A stretch of 64,000 nt of DNA from NCBI GenBank assembly GCA_016584305.1, contig JACEEZ010013555.1, forward strand, positions 142,501 through 206,500, written 5' to 3'. Positions 12,121-22,198 of the stretch are shown one piece after another. Numbering within the stretch: position 1 is the first letter of the stretch; every line of letters begins with the position of its first letter. The position numbers were made by a program, and so were the translations under genes. The stretch comes from Chionoecetes opilio. Lineage: Eukaryota > Arthropoda > Malacostraca > Decapoda > Majidae. Below the pieces are notes generated by a model, which was given only the letters and a program-made list of their open reading frames with translations, was not told the DNA's origin and did not search any database.

Positions 12121-12615
12121 ATGTAAAAAAAAAATTAAAAAAAAGAACAAAGCAGATGACACAATAATCAAACATTGTCTTTTCTTTTTACCTTATCAGA
12201 AATTTTAACATTAGCCGTTTTTATGTTTATTTTTGTGGTATAATACTGTTGTAAAAGGTGCTAACAAATGCTTTTCTACTGTTACACTTTTTTTTACTTA
12301 CCTGAAGTAGGACCAATGGTTCTGGAATATTGGGAAATGGTATGAATTACTTGAAACACTAAAATTTTGACATTTTTATTGGTTTATTTGGTGTTTGGGT
12401 ACCTTTTTGGTCATTTTTGCAACTTTTTGAAGTGGATATTTTTGCTGAAGTGCACTTAACACTTAAAGGAGCACTTTTAAAATTATTGCTGTATTACCCA
12501 CTGTTATACCACTGTTTGAATATGCTTTGGTGAAAGTTTCATGAAAATCTATCAAACCGTTTTGAAATGGCACTGTTTTGAAAATCGCCAAACTTTGAAG
12601 GCGATTTTCTCAGCT

Positions 12616-12658
12616 TTTTGAAAATGGCGCTTAGCCCCCTTTCTACACGCGGCGCCTC
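12616..12658 (-). repeat. Right TIR of the 4.9-kb transposon
   Basis: Ends ...CTTTCTACACGCGGCGCCTC, the inverted partner of 7731-7771, and is followed by ATAT. Confidence 0.9.
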
Positions 12659-12665
12659 ATATATA

Positions 12666-12735
12666 CAAACCTCGATTTCCCGGATATCAAATTTTCCGGA
12701 CAAAATCCAAGGTCCGAGGATATGTCAGTCACGGG

Positions 12736-12766
<31 letters not shown>

Positions 12767-13397
12767 CCCCCGTTGATATGCCTGGTCCTGTTCGTAAATT
12801 GACCAAGTTGTCCGGCGGTCCGAGCGTCTCCTGTCACCCCTGGTCAGTGTCTGCACCTCCCGCCAGGTGGCAGCATGCTCAGCGGTCGTATTGTTTACAT
12901 TTGGGCACACAACATTCACGGTTCACCTGCACAGCCTCCGTCAGTCACCTGACTCCCACTGCCCCTGGTGCAAGAACATTTCTGAGACTATTGAACACTT
13001 TCTGCTGCCTCCCGCCAGGTGGCAGCATGCTCAGAGGTCGTATTGTTTACATTTGGGCACACGACACTCACGGTTCACCTGCACAGCCTCCGTTAGCCCC
13101 CTGACCCCCACTGCCCCTGATGCAGGAACGTCTCTTGAGACTATTGAACACTTTCTGCTGCCTCCCGCCAAGTGGCTGCATGCTCAGCGGACGTAAAACC
13201 GCGGCGGGGTAGTTGATATTGTCGGTTGCCGGGCAGTAAATACTAGAGTAGGATAAACGTCCGGGGGTGGGTAATGGCATCGGACTTTTTTTTTTTTTTT
13301 TTTTTTTATTATTTTTTTTTTACTTGCGATTCCCGGACTTTTGCGGTTCCCGGACCAGTGCTCCCCCCTATTAGTCCGGGTAATCGAGGTTTGTGTG
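12666..13397. mobile_element. TA-flanked MITE, family 1, copy 2
   Basis: Starts CAAACCTCGATTTCCCGG after TA and ends ...ATCGAGGTTTGTGTG before TA. It is inverted relative to copy 1 and carries a T-run and tandem units of about 150 bp. One frame (12867-13196) stays open for 109 codons across the units and includes HCPWCKNISETIEHFLL, a C-x2-C...H motif as in LINE C-terminal zinc fingers. I read this as captured LINE sequence, not a working gene. Confidence 0.8.
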
Positions 13398-13421
13398 TAT
13401 ATATATATGAATATATATATA

Positions 13422-13515
<94 letters not shown>
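13398..13515. repeat. (AT)n microsatellite
   Basis: About 118 bp of nearly pure AT separating the end of MITE copy 2 from a second copy of the same MITE end (13519-13594). Confidence 0.95.
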
Positions 13516-13518
<3 letters not shown>

Positions 13519-13520
<2 letters not shown>

Positions 13521-13594
13521 ACTTGCGATTCCCGGACTTTTGCGGTTCCCGGACTAGTGCTCCCCCCTATTAGTCCGGGAAATCGAGGTTTGTG
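13519..13594. mobile_element. Duplicated end of MITE family 1
   Basis: TTGCGATTCCCGGACTTTTG ... TCGAGGTTTGTGTATA repeats 13323-13397 almost exactly beyond an (AT)n tract. Only the terminal 75 bp is present, so this is a local duplication of the element end, not a full insertion. Confidence 0.75.
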
Positions 13595-13602
13595 TATATA
13601 TA

Positions 13603-15123
13603 CAGGGAGGTCCCGAAGATATGAGCAGTTAGGTTCCACCTGGCATACTCGTAAAGCGAAATCTCGTATAACGAAACACATAACTAATGGTAAAATATAG
13701 GTTTGGTTCCAGGACCCCATCAATTAAAAAAAGAAAAAAAAAAAAACATGTTTTTCAAGCTAAAATAAACTATAGCAAACACAACAAACACACAGCGTCT
13801 ATATTACCTACACTGTACTACCTATTCTGTAGAAAAACCATTCTGAAAGAGAAAATAGAACACAAAATAACATAACTGCACATTAATTAAACATAAAACA
13901 TAAATGATGTCATCAAGCTCATCATCAGTCACCAGCCAATGATAAACTGTTTTTAAAACTTCTCGACCAATCACAAGTCAGCGAGACATATTTCCGGGCA
14001 AGAATGGCATGCCAGACTGCCTCTCTCCTCCTTCTGTCCCCGTCATCTCAAACTAATTCTCGTTTTATTTGGAATGCTTGCGTTTTAAGGAGTTTTAATG
14101 TATCAGATAGTAAGATATATAAGTAAGGAGCCTGTGTTGCTAGTGTTTTGGTGGTAGAAGGTGTGTATGTGGGTTGAAATAGTGAATATTTGTGATATGG
14201 GGAGGCCCGGCGGCAAGAATTTCTCCGTTACTCACTGCCCCGCCAGCAGTCACCTCCATCATAACATCTTTAAATCACCCTTATTTAAGGTGAAACACGG
14301 TGCTACATTGATTTAGATAATGACACGTGTATATAACATCTCACCATAATCACTAATTTGTATAATAACGAGTAATAAGACGTTTCATCCTGCCCAAACC
14401 TACCGTGGCGGAGGAGGTGGCGGCTCCAGCGGCGCCGCCACTCAAAACTTTTTAGTAAAAACCCGCCGTCATCCGCCTCACCTGTGCCTTCTTGAAGACA
14501 GTCAGCTCCCATGCCTGTGATAGCACCATGGGATATCACCAGGGATCATAGGATTCCTCAAGGGGTTCTCGCTCCCCTACTAAATATTACCAAAGACATC
14601 TATCTCCCTTGGTCTAATGGTGTTGATATCCACCTCACGGGCTTCATGGGCCAGCTCATGCTGCTGTTACTGCTGCCAAAGGCCGCGCTGCCAAACGTGG
14701 ATGAGTCCCTTGCTTGCATTTCATCCCTTTACTCATATATATGAATGATATCCATCCAAATGCAATCATATGTCTACATTCACCTAGAAAAATGATATTT
14801 CATAGCATACCAAACAATAATAAGCGAGCCTGGAGACTTCCTACCTCTGCTAATACCAGTCTCGAGCAATCGTTGGCCAGTCTGCACGTTATTTTCAGAT
14901 TGATTATCGTACAACCTTAGGTAAAATCATATAGTCAGTAAATGTTTATAATTTTAGTAAATAACTTGAATTTACTTTAGTAAATAACTTGGTAATTTTA
15001 CTCACCCAAGTTTGAATGTCGTAACATTTAATTTTCGATCTCGTATATTGAAAATAGACCCTAGTTTACACATCTCGTATCATCGAATTCTCGTATATCG
15101 AATGCTCGTATAACAGGACCTCC

Positions 15124-15126
<3 letters not shown>
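13603..15126. mobile_element. Tigger-like TA element, family 2, copy 1 (1.5 kb)
   Basis: Termini CAGGGAGGTCC...GGACCTCCCTG, with TA at the left. The end is followed by stretches of ACGAG/CTCGTA words typical of Tigger subterminal sequence. The interior (14400-14580) includes a segment like the last residues of a LINE protein (GTCATCCGCCTCACCTGTGC). No transposase is present. Related copies: 24426-25918 (inverted), 47204-47856 (short), 61738 onward. Confidence 0.75.

Positions 15127-15128
<2 letters not shown>

Positions 15129-15210
<82 letters not shown>
15129..15210. repeat. (AT)n microsatellite
   Basis: About 80 bp of AT repeat directly to the right of the Tigger-like element. Confidence 0.9.
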
Positions 15211-15217
<7 letters not shown>

Positions 15218-15224
15218 GTAGCCT

Positions 15225-16068
15225 ATAAATAGTTCAAGGCAACTCGGTAGCTTACGTGCAGGATAAGATTATGTGATCACAGTCTGATGTAAATATATTG
15301 TAAGGAGACTTAGATAAATTAAATGAGTGAGTAGATAGATTGCAGATGGAATTTAATATTGATAAGTGTAGTGTAATTAATGTTGGTAAGAAAAATCCTG
15401 GTAATAGCTAAACTATACGCAATGTATCGCTGAAAAGATCAGAAGGTGAGAAAGATCTGGGAGTGCGGGTAAGCTCAGACTTCCGACCTAGGAATCAATG
15501 TATTGAGGCAAGAAATTGAGCTAACAGGGTGTTAGGATTCATTACCAGGAGCGTTAAAAGTAGAAGTGCTGAGGTTATTCTAAAGCTTTATTTGGCACTA
15601 GTCAGACCTCACCTAGACTATGCGGTTCAGTTTTGGTCTCCGTATTACAGGATGGTTATAGCCTTGTTAGAATCAGTCCAGAGAAGGATGACCAAAATGA
15701 TTCATGGGATGTGTAACTTCAGTTATGAGAAGAGATTGAAGCTATTAAATTTACACTCACTCGAGAGGCGTAGAGTAAGGGGCGATCTGATAGAAGTTTT
15801 TAAGTGGTTAAAGGGATACAATAAAGGCAATGTAGGAAAAGTTTTTATGGCTAGTAACCAGGGTAGAACAAAAAGTATTGGATTCAAGCTGGAAAAGCAT
15901 AGATTTAAAAAAGGAAATAGGGAGAAACTGGTTCACAAATAGGGTGGTGAATGATTAGAATGGACTCAGTCGTCAGGTGGTCAGTGCGGAGTCTATTGGG
16001 GTCTTTAAAAGTAGTCTGGATAAATTCATGGATGGGGAAGAGAGGTGGAGTAGGTAGAGTTAAGTAAC
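15225..16068 (+). pseudogene. LINE-A (CR1-like) reverse transcriptase C-terminal part, interrupted copy
   Basis: The open stretch 15529-15942 (137 codons) encodes the RT C-terminal region: LALVRPHLDYAVQFWSP, then VQRRMTKMI, then a basic tail. Upstream (15345-15530) there is RT-like sequence including an LQMEFN-type motif in other frames. The 3' UTR is cut at 16068 (...AGTTAAGTAAC) by a second LINE and resumes at 17071 with AGGAACTACC, as shown by the uninterrupted copy at 1190-1215. 5'-truncated and frameshifted. Confidence 0.75.
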
Positions 16069-17003
16069 CTCCTACGCTGATGATTCTACCCTGCATTTTT
16101 CAACGTCGTTTATTAGACGACCAACTCAACAGGAACTAAGTGATTCACGGAGAGATGCCACCGAGCGCCTAACTTCTGATCTTTCTATTATTTCTGATTG
16201 GGGCAAAGCAAACCTTGTTTTGTTCAATGCCTTAAAAACCCAATTTCTTCACCTATCTACTCGACAAAACCTACCAGATAACTATCCCCTCTTCTTCAAT
16301 GACACTCAACTGTCTCCTTCTTCTACAATGAACATTCTAGGACTATCCTTTACTAAAAATCTGAACTGGAAATCTCACATCTCATCTCTTGCTAAAACAG
16401 CTTCTAAGAAGTTAGGTGTGCTGTGGCATCTGCGTCCTTTTTTTTCTCCCTCCCAATTGCTTGCTCTCTACAGGGGCCTTATCCGCCCATGTATGGAGTA
16501 TGTCTCACATGTTTGGGGAGGTTCCACTCATACAGCTCTCCTAAACAGGGTTGAGTCAAAAGCTTTTCGTCTCATCAACTCCTCTCCTCTGACTGACTGT
16601 CTTCAATCTTTAAATCACCGCCGCAATGTTGCTTCTCTTGCTCTCTTCTACCGTTATTTTCATGCTCACTGCTCTTCTGAACTTGCTAACTGCATGCCTC
16701 CCCCACTCCCGCGGCCTCGCTGCACAAGACTTTCTACTCATTCCCATCCCTATTCTGTCCATCTTCCTAATGCAAGAGTTAATCAGTATCTTTACTCTTT
16801 CATCCCTTTCACTGGTAAACTCTGGAACTCTCTTCCTGTTTCTATTTTTCCACTTTCCTATGACTTAAATCTTTTCAAAAGAAGAGTAACAAGACACCTC
16901 CCGAACTAAATTGGCCTACCCTTGTTTTTATTCTATTCTCTTACTGTCTTCTTTATAGGGACTGGCAACTAAGCGGGTTTTGTGTTACCCATTTTTGTTG
17001 TGC

Positions 17004-17069
<66 letters not shown>
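16069..17069 (+). mobile_element. 5'-truncated LINE-B (jockey/I-like) inserted in LINE-A, poly(A)-tailed
   Basis: About 1 kb beginning CTCCTACGCTGATGATTC (the start of the YADDST palm motif region) and ending in a poly(A) run of about 65 nt (17005-17069). The frame 16220-16909 (229 codons) encodes the RT thumb/C-terminal part, with GLSFTKNLNWKSHISSLAK and LYRGLIRPCMEYVSHVWGG. It stops at 16907-16909, followed by a short 3' UTR. Insertion after TAAC in LINE-A is clear. Any target duplication (AAC) blends into the poly(A). Confidence 0.8.
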
Positions 17070-17070
<1 letters not shown>

Positions 17071-17145
17071 AGGAACTACCTTGTGTAGGTCTCACGGCCT
17101 CTTGTAGCTTCCTTATTTTCTAATGTTCTTCTTATGTTCTAGTAA
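17071..17145 (+). mobile_element. LINE-A 3' UTR tail, resumed after the insertion
   Basis: AGGAACTACCTTGTGTAGGT ... CTTCTTATGTTCT continues the 3' end cut at 16068 and ends in the same CTTATGTT-type tail as 1253. Confidence 0.8.
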
Positions 17146-17380
17146 GGAATTAATTTCTTTGTCAAAAGTAAACCAATTAGAGGGAAAACTGTAGCATCTA
17201 TGCAGTAGTCTTTATAGCATCAATTTTAAAGAGATGAGGAATGAATGATAAGTAATGCGTACCCAGACCTGTACAGATGGGTTTGCGATTGGCCTCCACT
17301 GAAAGTAGCCCAGACTGAGAAGCAAGTCCAGTATACCCACAGTAGTCTTTCAGTAAATCTTGAAGTTACTCTTCCTTATA

Positions 17381-18100
17381 CACACAAACCTCGATTTCCC
17401 GGATATCGGATTTGCCGGACAAAATCCGAGGTCCGGGGATATGTCGGTCTCGGACAATTTTTTTTTTTTTTTTTTCCGTTGAAATGCCTGGTACTGTTCG
17501 TAAATTGACCAAGTTGTCCGGCGGTCCGAGCGTCTCCTGTCACCCCTGGTCAGTGTCCGCGCCTCTCGCCAGGTGGCAGCATGCTCAGCGGTCGTATTGT
17601 TTACATTTGGGCACCAACATTCACGGTTCACCTGCACAGCCTCCGTCAGTCACCTGACTCCCACTGCCCCTAGTGCAAGAACATTTCTGAGACTATTGAA
17701 CACTTTCTGCTGCCTCCCGCCAGGTGGCAGCATGCTCAGCGGTCGTATTGTTTACATTTGGGCACACGACACTCACGGTTCACCTGCACAGCCTCCGTTA
17801 GTCCCCTGACCCCCACTGCCCCTGGTGCAGGAACGTCTCTTGAGACTATTGAACACTTTCTGCTGCCTCCCGCCAGGTGGCTGCATGCTCAGCGGACGTA
17901 AAAGTCCGCGGCGGGGTAGTTGATATTGTCGGTTGCTGGACAGTAAATACTAGAGTAGGATAAACGTCCGGGGGTGGGTAATGGCATCGGACTTTTTTTT
18001 TTCCTTTTTTTTTTTTTTTGTTATACTTGCGATTCCCGGACTTTTGCGGTTCCCGGACCAGTGCTCCCCCCTATTAGTCCGGGAAATCGAGGTTTGTGTG
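17381..18100. mobile_element. TA-flanked MITE, family 1, copy 3 (clean TA duplication)
   Basis: CACACAAACCTCGATTTCCC...AAATCGAGGTTTGTGTG with TA on both sides in non-repetitive flank (CCTTA-TA / TA-TTGCC). This is the best evidence for TA targeting. It holds three units with a period of 151-153 bp (AGGTGGCAGCATGCTCAGC-type boundaries at 17571, 17722, 17875). Internal T-runs at 17458 and 17992. No transposase. Confidence 0.85.
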
Positions 18101-18775
18101 TATTGCCATATTTCTCACGAGTTTTATCTAACCCCTTCTCTCCTCTCCTCTTACAACCCCCTTGCCTCTCCTGCCTAATAAAACTATTTCTAATGACCTC
18201 GGTTCCTCTTCATTGGCCTCCTACTGGAAGAAAGCCTGGAGGGCACAAATTTTACGTTCAAGGGATTCAGATAAGATCTGAACACCTCTCTGTACAAGGT
18301 GAATACTGCCCCTGTGGTAGAGGTGATCCTGTCTGTAAAAGCAGTCCCAGTTGTCCATAAGGGCCCACTCATTAGCTTTGCAATGGTTTACCAGCCAACA
18401 ATGCAATGCAATCGCCCTGGAGTGCCACATGTCGCCAACATAGCGCTAGTGCGGGGCATTTCTGCAACTCGTTACGTGGTTCGAGTTGTGTAGCTGTCGA
18501 GCTGTCATTGAGGGAGGATATGTTGCTGCCTGCCACTTCTTTCTTATTATTAAAGAGTTATTTATATGATTTACAATGATTTTTCTTACTATTGAATGAT
18601 TATTATTATTATTACAAGGATCTTCAGAGGCTTATATTATAATAATTTTTATCTGGCTCTCTCTGGTACATGTCAGCCACTGGTGCGCAATAGACCAGGG
18701 TATAGTTAGGACACTGCTGATGTGCAACACTTCACGCAATACGTCAGGCAACTTGAGCCCCAATGTGGACGGGCC
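18101..18775. other. No gene seen
   Basis: Unassigned sequence between two MITEs. Short open frames (up to 128 codons, the longest running out of the MITE) show no family features. The segment ending ATGTGGACGGGCC may be the end of an older element. Confidence 0.4.
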
Positions 18776-18779
18776 TTAA

Positions 18780-19363
18780 GGGGACCGACAGGTTGCCGAT
18801 TAGTAATTCCGTATTTATTATCTGATTCAATTGAAATTTGCCACAGTTATAGGGTACCCTACACTGTATGTACCCAAGAAATTTCATTAGAATTGGCCAA
18901 TTATTTACCGCGTTAGAGCTAAATTAGTGCGAAAATGAAACAAACTTCCTTAAACCTAAAAACAGACTACAGTATTTATCCTATGACAACGATATGCATA
19001 TCAGTGGAAAGGGCTTGATTTTCTCTACAAGAACCAGGAGGCACATTTTTTAATGAGTTCTAATTAGTCGAATTAGGGCCGTGCAAAATTTGCAATGACT
19101 AATTTTGGGTAAAATATTTTTTTCATAGACTAATTGTAGATGAATGAAATGGAAAATAGAAAATCTAATCCCTGGTCATTGTAGCGCTAATCAAGCTCTT
19201 TCCAGTGATATGCATATCGTTGTTCTAGGACGAATAGTCTGGTCTATTTATAGCATAATGTGCAAAAAACTAGTGTTTTCAGAAGAACGCTCTCAAAGTC
19301 CAAACACATATTTTATTCAACTTTAGTTACAGATTACATGTTGCTGCTGTAATATTTTTTCAT

Positions 19364-19395
<32 letters not shown>

Positions 19396-19666
19396 GAATT
19401 CATTTTTCATTTATTCATTGCAAATAAAGCAATTTACGCAATTCTTTCGCTATATGGTGGTCAATCAGGGGTCACCTACTACGCCACGTAGGGCCGAAAT
19501 CGACCCGCATTAGGTTGAAATAAGGCCATTTTTGAGGCACTTAGGGATATCGGATGGCAAATTTACACTACCCAGTCGATAGACTATGTCCGAAGGTGGT
19601 GAAATCCGGTGTTGTCAGAATTTGGTAAATTTCTCGAATTTTGGCCTCACCAAGGGGTCGGTCCCC
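18780..19666. mobile_element. piggyBac-like MITE with TTAA duplication
   Basis: TTAA (18776-18779) then GGGGACCGACAGG..., and at the right ...GTCGGTCCCC then TTAA (19667-19670). The terminal inverted repeat is GGGGACCGAC. Removing the 887-bp element and one TTAA leaves GGGCC-TTAA-GGCC. TTAA duplication is the hallmark of piggyBac transposition. No transposase ORF is present. Confidence 0.8.
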
Positions 19667-19670
19667 TTAA

Positions 19671-20660
19671 GGCCTTCTTGGTGGTCCACATGGTGGAAGG
19701 AGTAAATTTGTAAATAGCACGATTTAAATGGCCACCCAGACCTTAGAAGGAGATAGGAAAGAAATTTCCATGTAATTTTCTTTTATAGGTATAGAGTTTT
19801 TTTAGTTGATTAGGCAAAGGGAGAGAGAAAAGAAATTTTCATAACGTGGGGGAGCATATCAATTAATCAAACCATGAATGAGTCAAAAGAATGATGACGC
19901 GAGGGAGTGTAAACATTTTGAGGTGATGTGTATGGACGCAAGAAAAACATGTAATTTTGTGCCAGAGAGATGTGATTTTTAGAACCACATAATACATTTA
20001 TGCAGTCACTGACACTGTCATCATTGTACCTCTTCTCATATTAAACAGGATGAGAATATCCTGACACTGAACGGGAAAACATCTGGTAAGAAGGAAGGTA
20101 TCAAACACTTAGATAGCCCCAAAACATTTTTTTTCCAAATCAGGATAGTACAGGAGTTTACAACATACTTGGAGGAAAACTGGGCCCACTAAATAACAAT
20201 TCACAATTATTAACCACAGAGGAGTTCCAAAAAAGGCAGGTTAATTTGGTTCCTAATTTGTCCTATTAGGCACAACATTTAATAAAATAAGGGATGAAAA
20301 AGGAGAAATATTTGGAGGCAAGTAAGTGTAGCACAACCACATGAGAGAATAGTAACCATGAGAGCACCAGTACAAAATAGTATAGGAAGCAATACTTTAA
20401 GATACTTGAAGACAATAATCTTCAATATGTATACCCATTCATGTTTTGACCGCGAGAAAATTAGGTGGAGTAGATGACACCTAATATCCGAAACACCTGT
20501 ATGATACATATGTAAAGTTAAAGTTTAGTGTGGTCCCTTCCCTAATGGTATAATGAATTCATTCCAAGTAATCTAAATGTTTGCCTGCAGGGCAAAATAC
20601 TGTACCAGGATGCATTCACCAGTTAAAATAAATAGTCTAGTACCAATACTCAGTGGTATT
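19671..20660. other. 3' flank/UTR side of the GNS gene; no other gene seen
   Basis: This lies downstream of the GNS stop codon on the minus strand and probably includes its 3' UTR. I could not place a convincing polyadenylation signal. AT-rich, no supported ORF. Confidence 0.4.
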
Positions 20661-21917
20661 TCATACCACAAAGCCAGCTAGGTCAGAGCAACGGGGACCT
20701 CGACAACGCTGGAGGTTACGGAGAAGATTGTGGAGCTTCTTATGAAGGCTTGGGGATAACAAGGTAACAGTATTATTCAGCTGCCAAGGATCCCGGGACA
20801 AGTCATATGCCTCCTCAAATCCTTCATCATCAGCCCAATGACAAAAAAGATGGTCTACATGAGGACTAATCTGACGCAGGCATGCATAAGTGTTATTCCA
20901 AGAGTCCTCACACTTACAGGCAAAGTTTGGATTGCAGCCACTGACACCTAATGAGAGGTTCTCGCAGCCTGGATGGTTTACTGCACCCTCTCCAGAGTGT
21001 TCTACTAAGACTGTACGTCGCAACAGCTTGGGATCCTGTCTGCCTACCTCTGTAACCTCATTACGAGCCAGGTAATCATTAGTCTTTGAATAGGTTATGG
21101 CAGATTTCAGAGAAGTGCCATCCATATACTTGGGAATAGGTAGGCCAGCCAGGTCCAGTAGGGTTGGGGCTAAGTCAATATTGGTAGTTGGGTAGGAAAG
21201 GAAGTGGCCTTGAGGCAGCCCAGGGCCACGCACTAAAAGAGGTACCCTCACATCTGTCTCATAAGGCTCTCGCTTATCTAATGGCTGAGAAAATTGGCCT
21301 AGGTGATAGCCATTGTCTGAAGTGAAGATTATAAAGGTGTTGTCTAGACGATTGAGACCCTCTAATGTCTTTACTACATCCTTTACCATGTCATCCACTG
21401 TCAGGAGGGTGCGTAATCGAGCTCGGAACACATTGTCCACCCTTGCAACCACTTCCTCTGGCAAGGGTTGTACCCCTTGTTGCAGTAGCCAGTGCTTTTC
21501 CTTGCCCACTTTCACATTGAAATTAGGGGTCCGAGGTGCCCTTAAAGAAGAAAAATTGGTGGCATACTTTGGCTCTGGACTGAAGGGAGCATGAGGAGCT
21601 GGGGGAGCCAGTACCATGAGGAAGGGCTGGGTTGAAAGTTGGGTCATAAAATCAAGTGCATACCGCCAAATGACATTGGTAAGGTAATCATGAACTGGGT
21701 GGGAACCATGGGTCTCTTTTGACCCATTAACAGAAAGAGCGTAATTATAGTACTTTGAGTTGCCCTGTAATCCAAACCACCAATCCCAACCAGGAGGCAC
21801 GTGACTGAGGCCTCCTGCTGCTTTATGTCCATACTGATTGAGGTACTTCCCAGCATAAAAGGTTCGGTACCCAGCATAGTGCAAGTGAGCAGCAAATGTC
21901 TTCTTCTCTGGACCATC
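20661..21917 (-). CDS. GNS: N-acetylglucosamine-6-sulfatase, last exon
   Basis: This exon encodes residues 84-501 of the reconstructed protein, ending TGA at 20661-20663. The acceptor is TGGTCTTTCAG before GATGGTCCA, phase 0. The enzyme removes 6-O-sulfate from N-acetylglucosamine in heparan sulfate in the lysosome. Visible features: FYAGKYLNQYG and PPGWDWWFGL near the start, APHAPFSPEPKYA, the sulfatase metal/active-site motif FTSDNGYHLGQFS, DVRVPLLVRGPG, TNIDLAPTLLDLAG, and a Cys-rich C-terminal part (CNPNFACKCED, NNTYAC). N-glycosylation sequons NGS, NFS, NLS and NNT fit a lysosomal glycoprotein. The open frame continues upstream of 21917 only as intron. The exon is intact, with no stop or shift. 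Confidence 0.93.
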   Translation of the reverse strand, partial: DGPEKKTFAAHLHYAGYRTFYAGKYLNQYGHKAAGGLSHVPPGWDWWFGLQGNSKYYNYALSVNGSKETHGSHPVHDYLTNVIWRYALDFMTQLSTQPFLMVLAPPAPHAPFSPEPKYATNFSSLRAPRTPNFNVKVGKEKHWLLQQGVQPLPEEVVARVDNVFRARLRTLLTVDDMVKDVVKTLEGLNRLDNTFIIFTSDNGYHLGQFSQPLDKREPYETDVRVPLLVRGPGLPQGHFLSYPTTNIDLAPTLLDLAGLPIPKYMDGTSLKSAITYSKTNDYLARNEVTEVGRQDPKLLRRTVLVEHSGEGAVNHPGCENLSLGVSGCNPNFACKCEDSWNNTYACLRQISPHVDHLFCHWADDEGFEEAYDLSRDPWQLNNTVTLLSPSLHKKLHNLLRNLQRCRGPRCSDLAGFVV

Positions 21918-22198
21918 CTGAAAGACCATGAATTGCATTAGTTGTTGCATAGTACATACCTGGAATTTTTCAAACAGTATGGATTGATAACAAAAAGGAG
22001 TAAAAGAAAAATGTGAAGGAAAGAAGAAAGAGGACAATATTTGAGAAATATTTATATATGTAAAAGGAGTAGACATTCTTCCAAGCTGTTTTATGGATTC
22101 ATTTATCATATGAGGATAAAAGAAATTTTACTGACATGACAATTTTGAGAAGAAACAAAAATGGAGTAAAAGTTTATTACGGCACTGGATAGATATTA

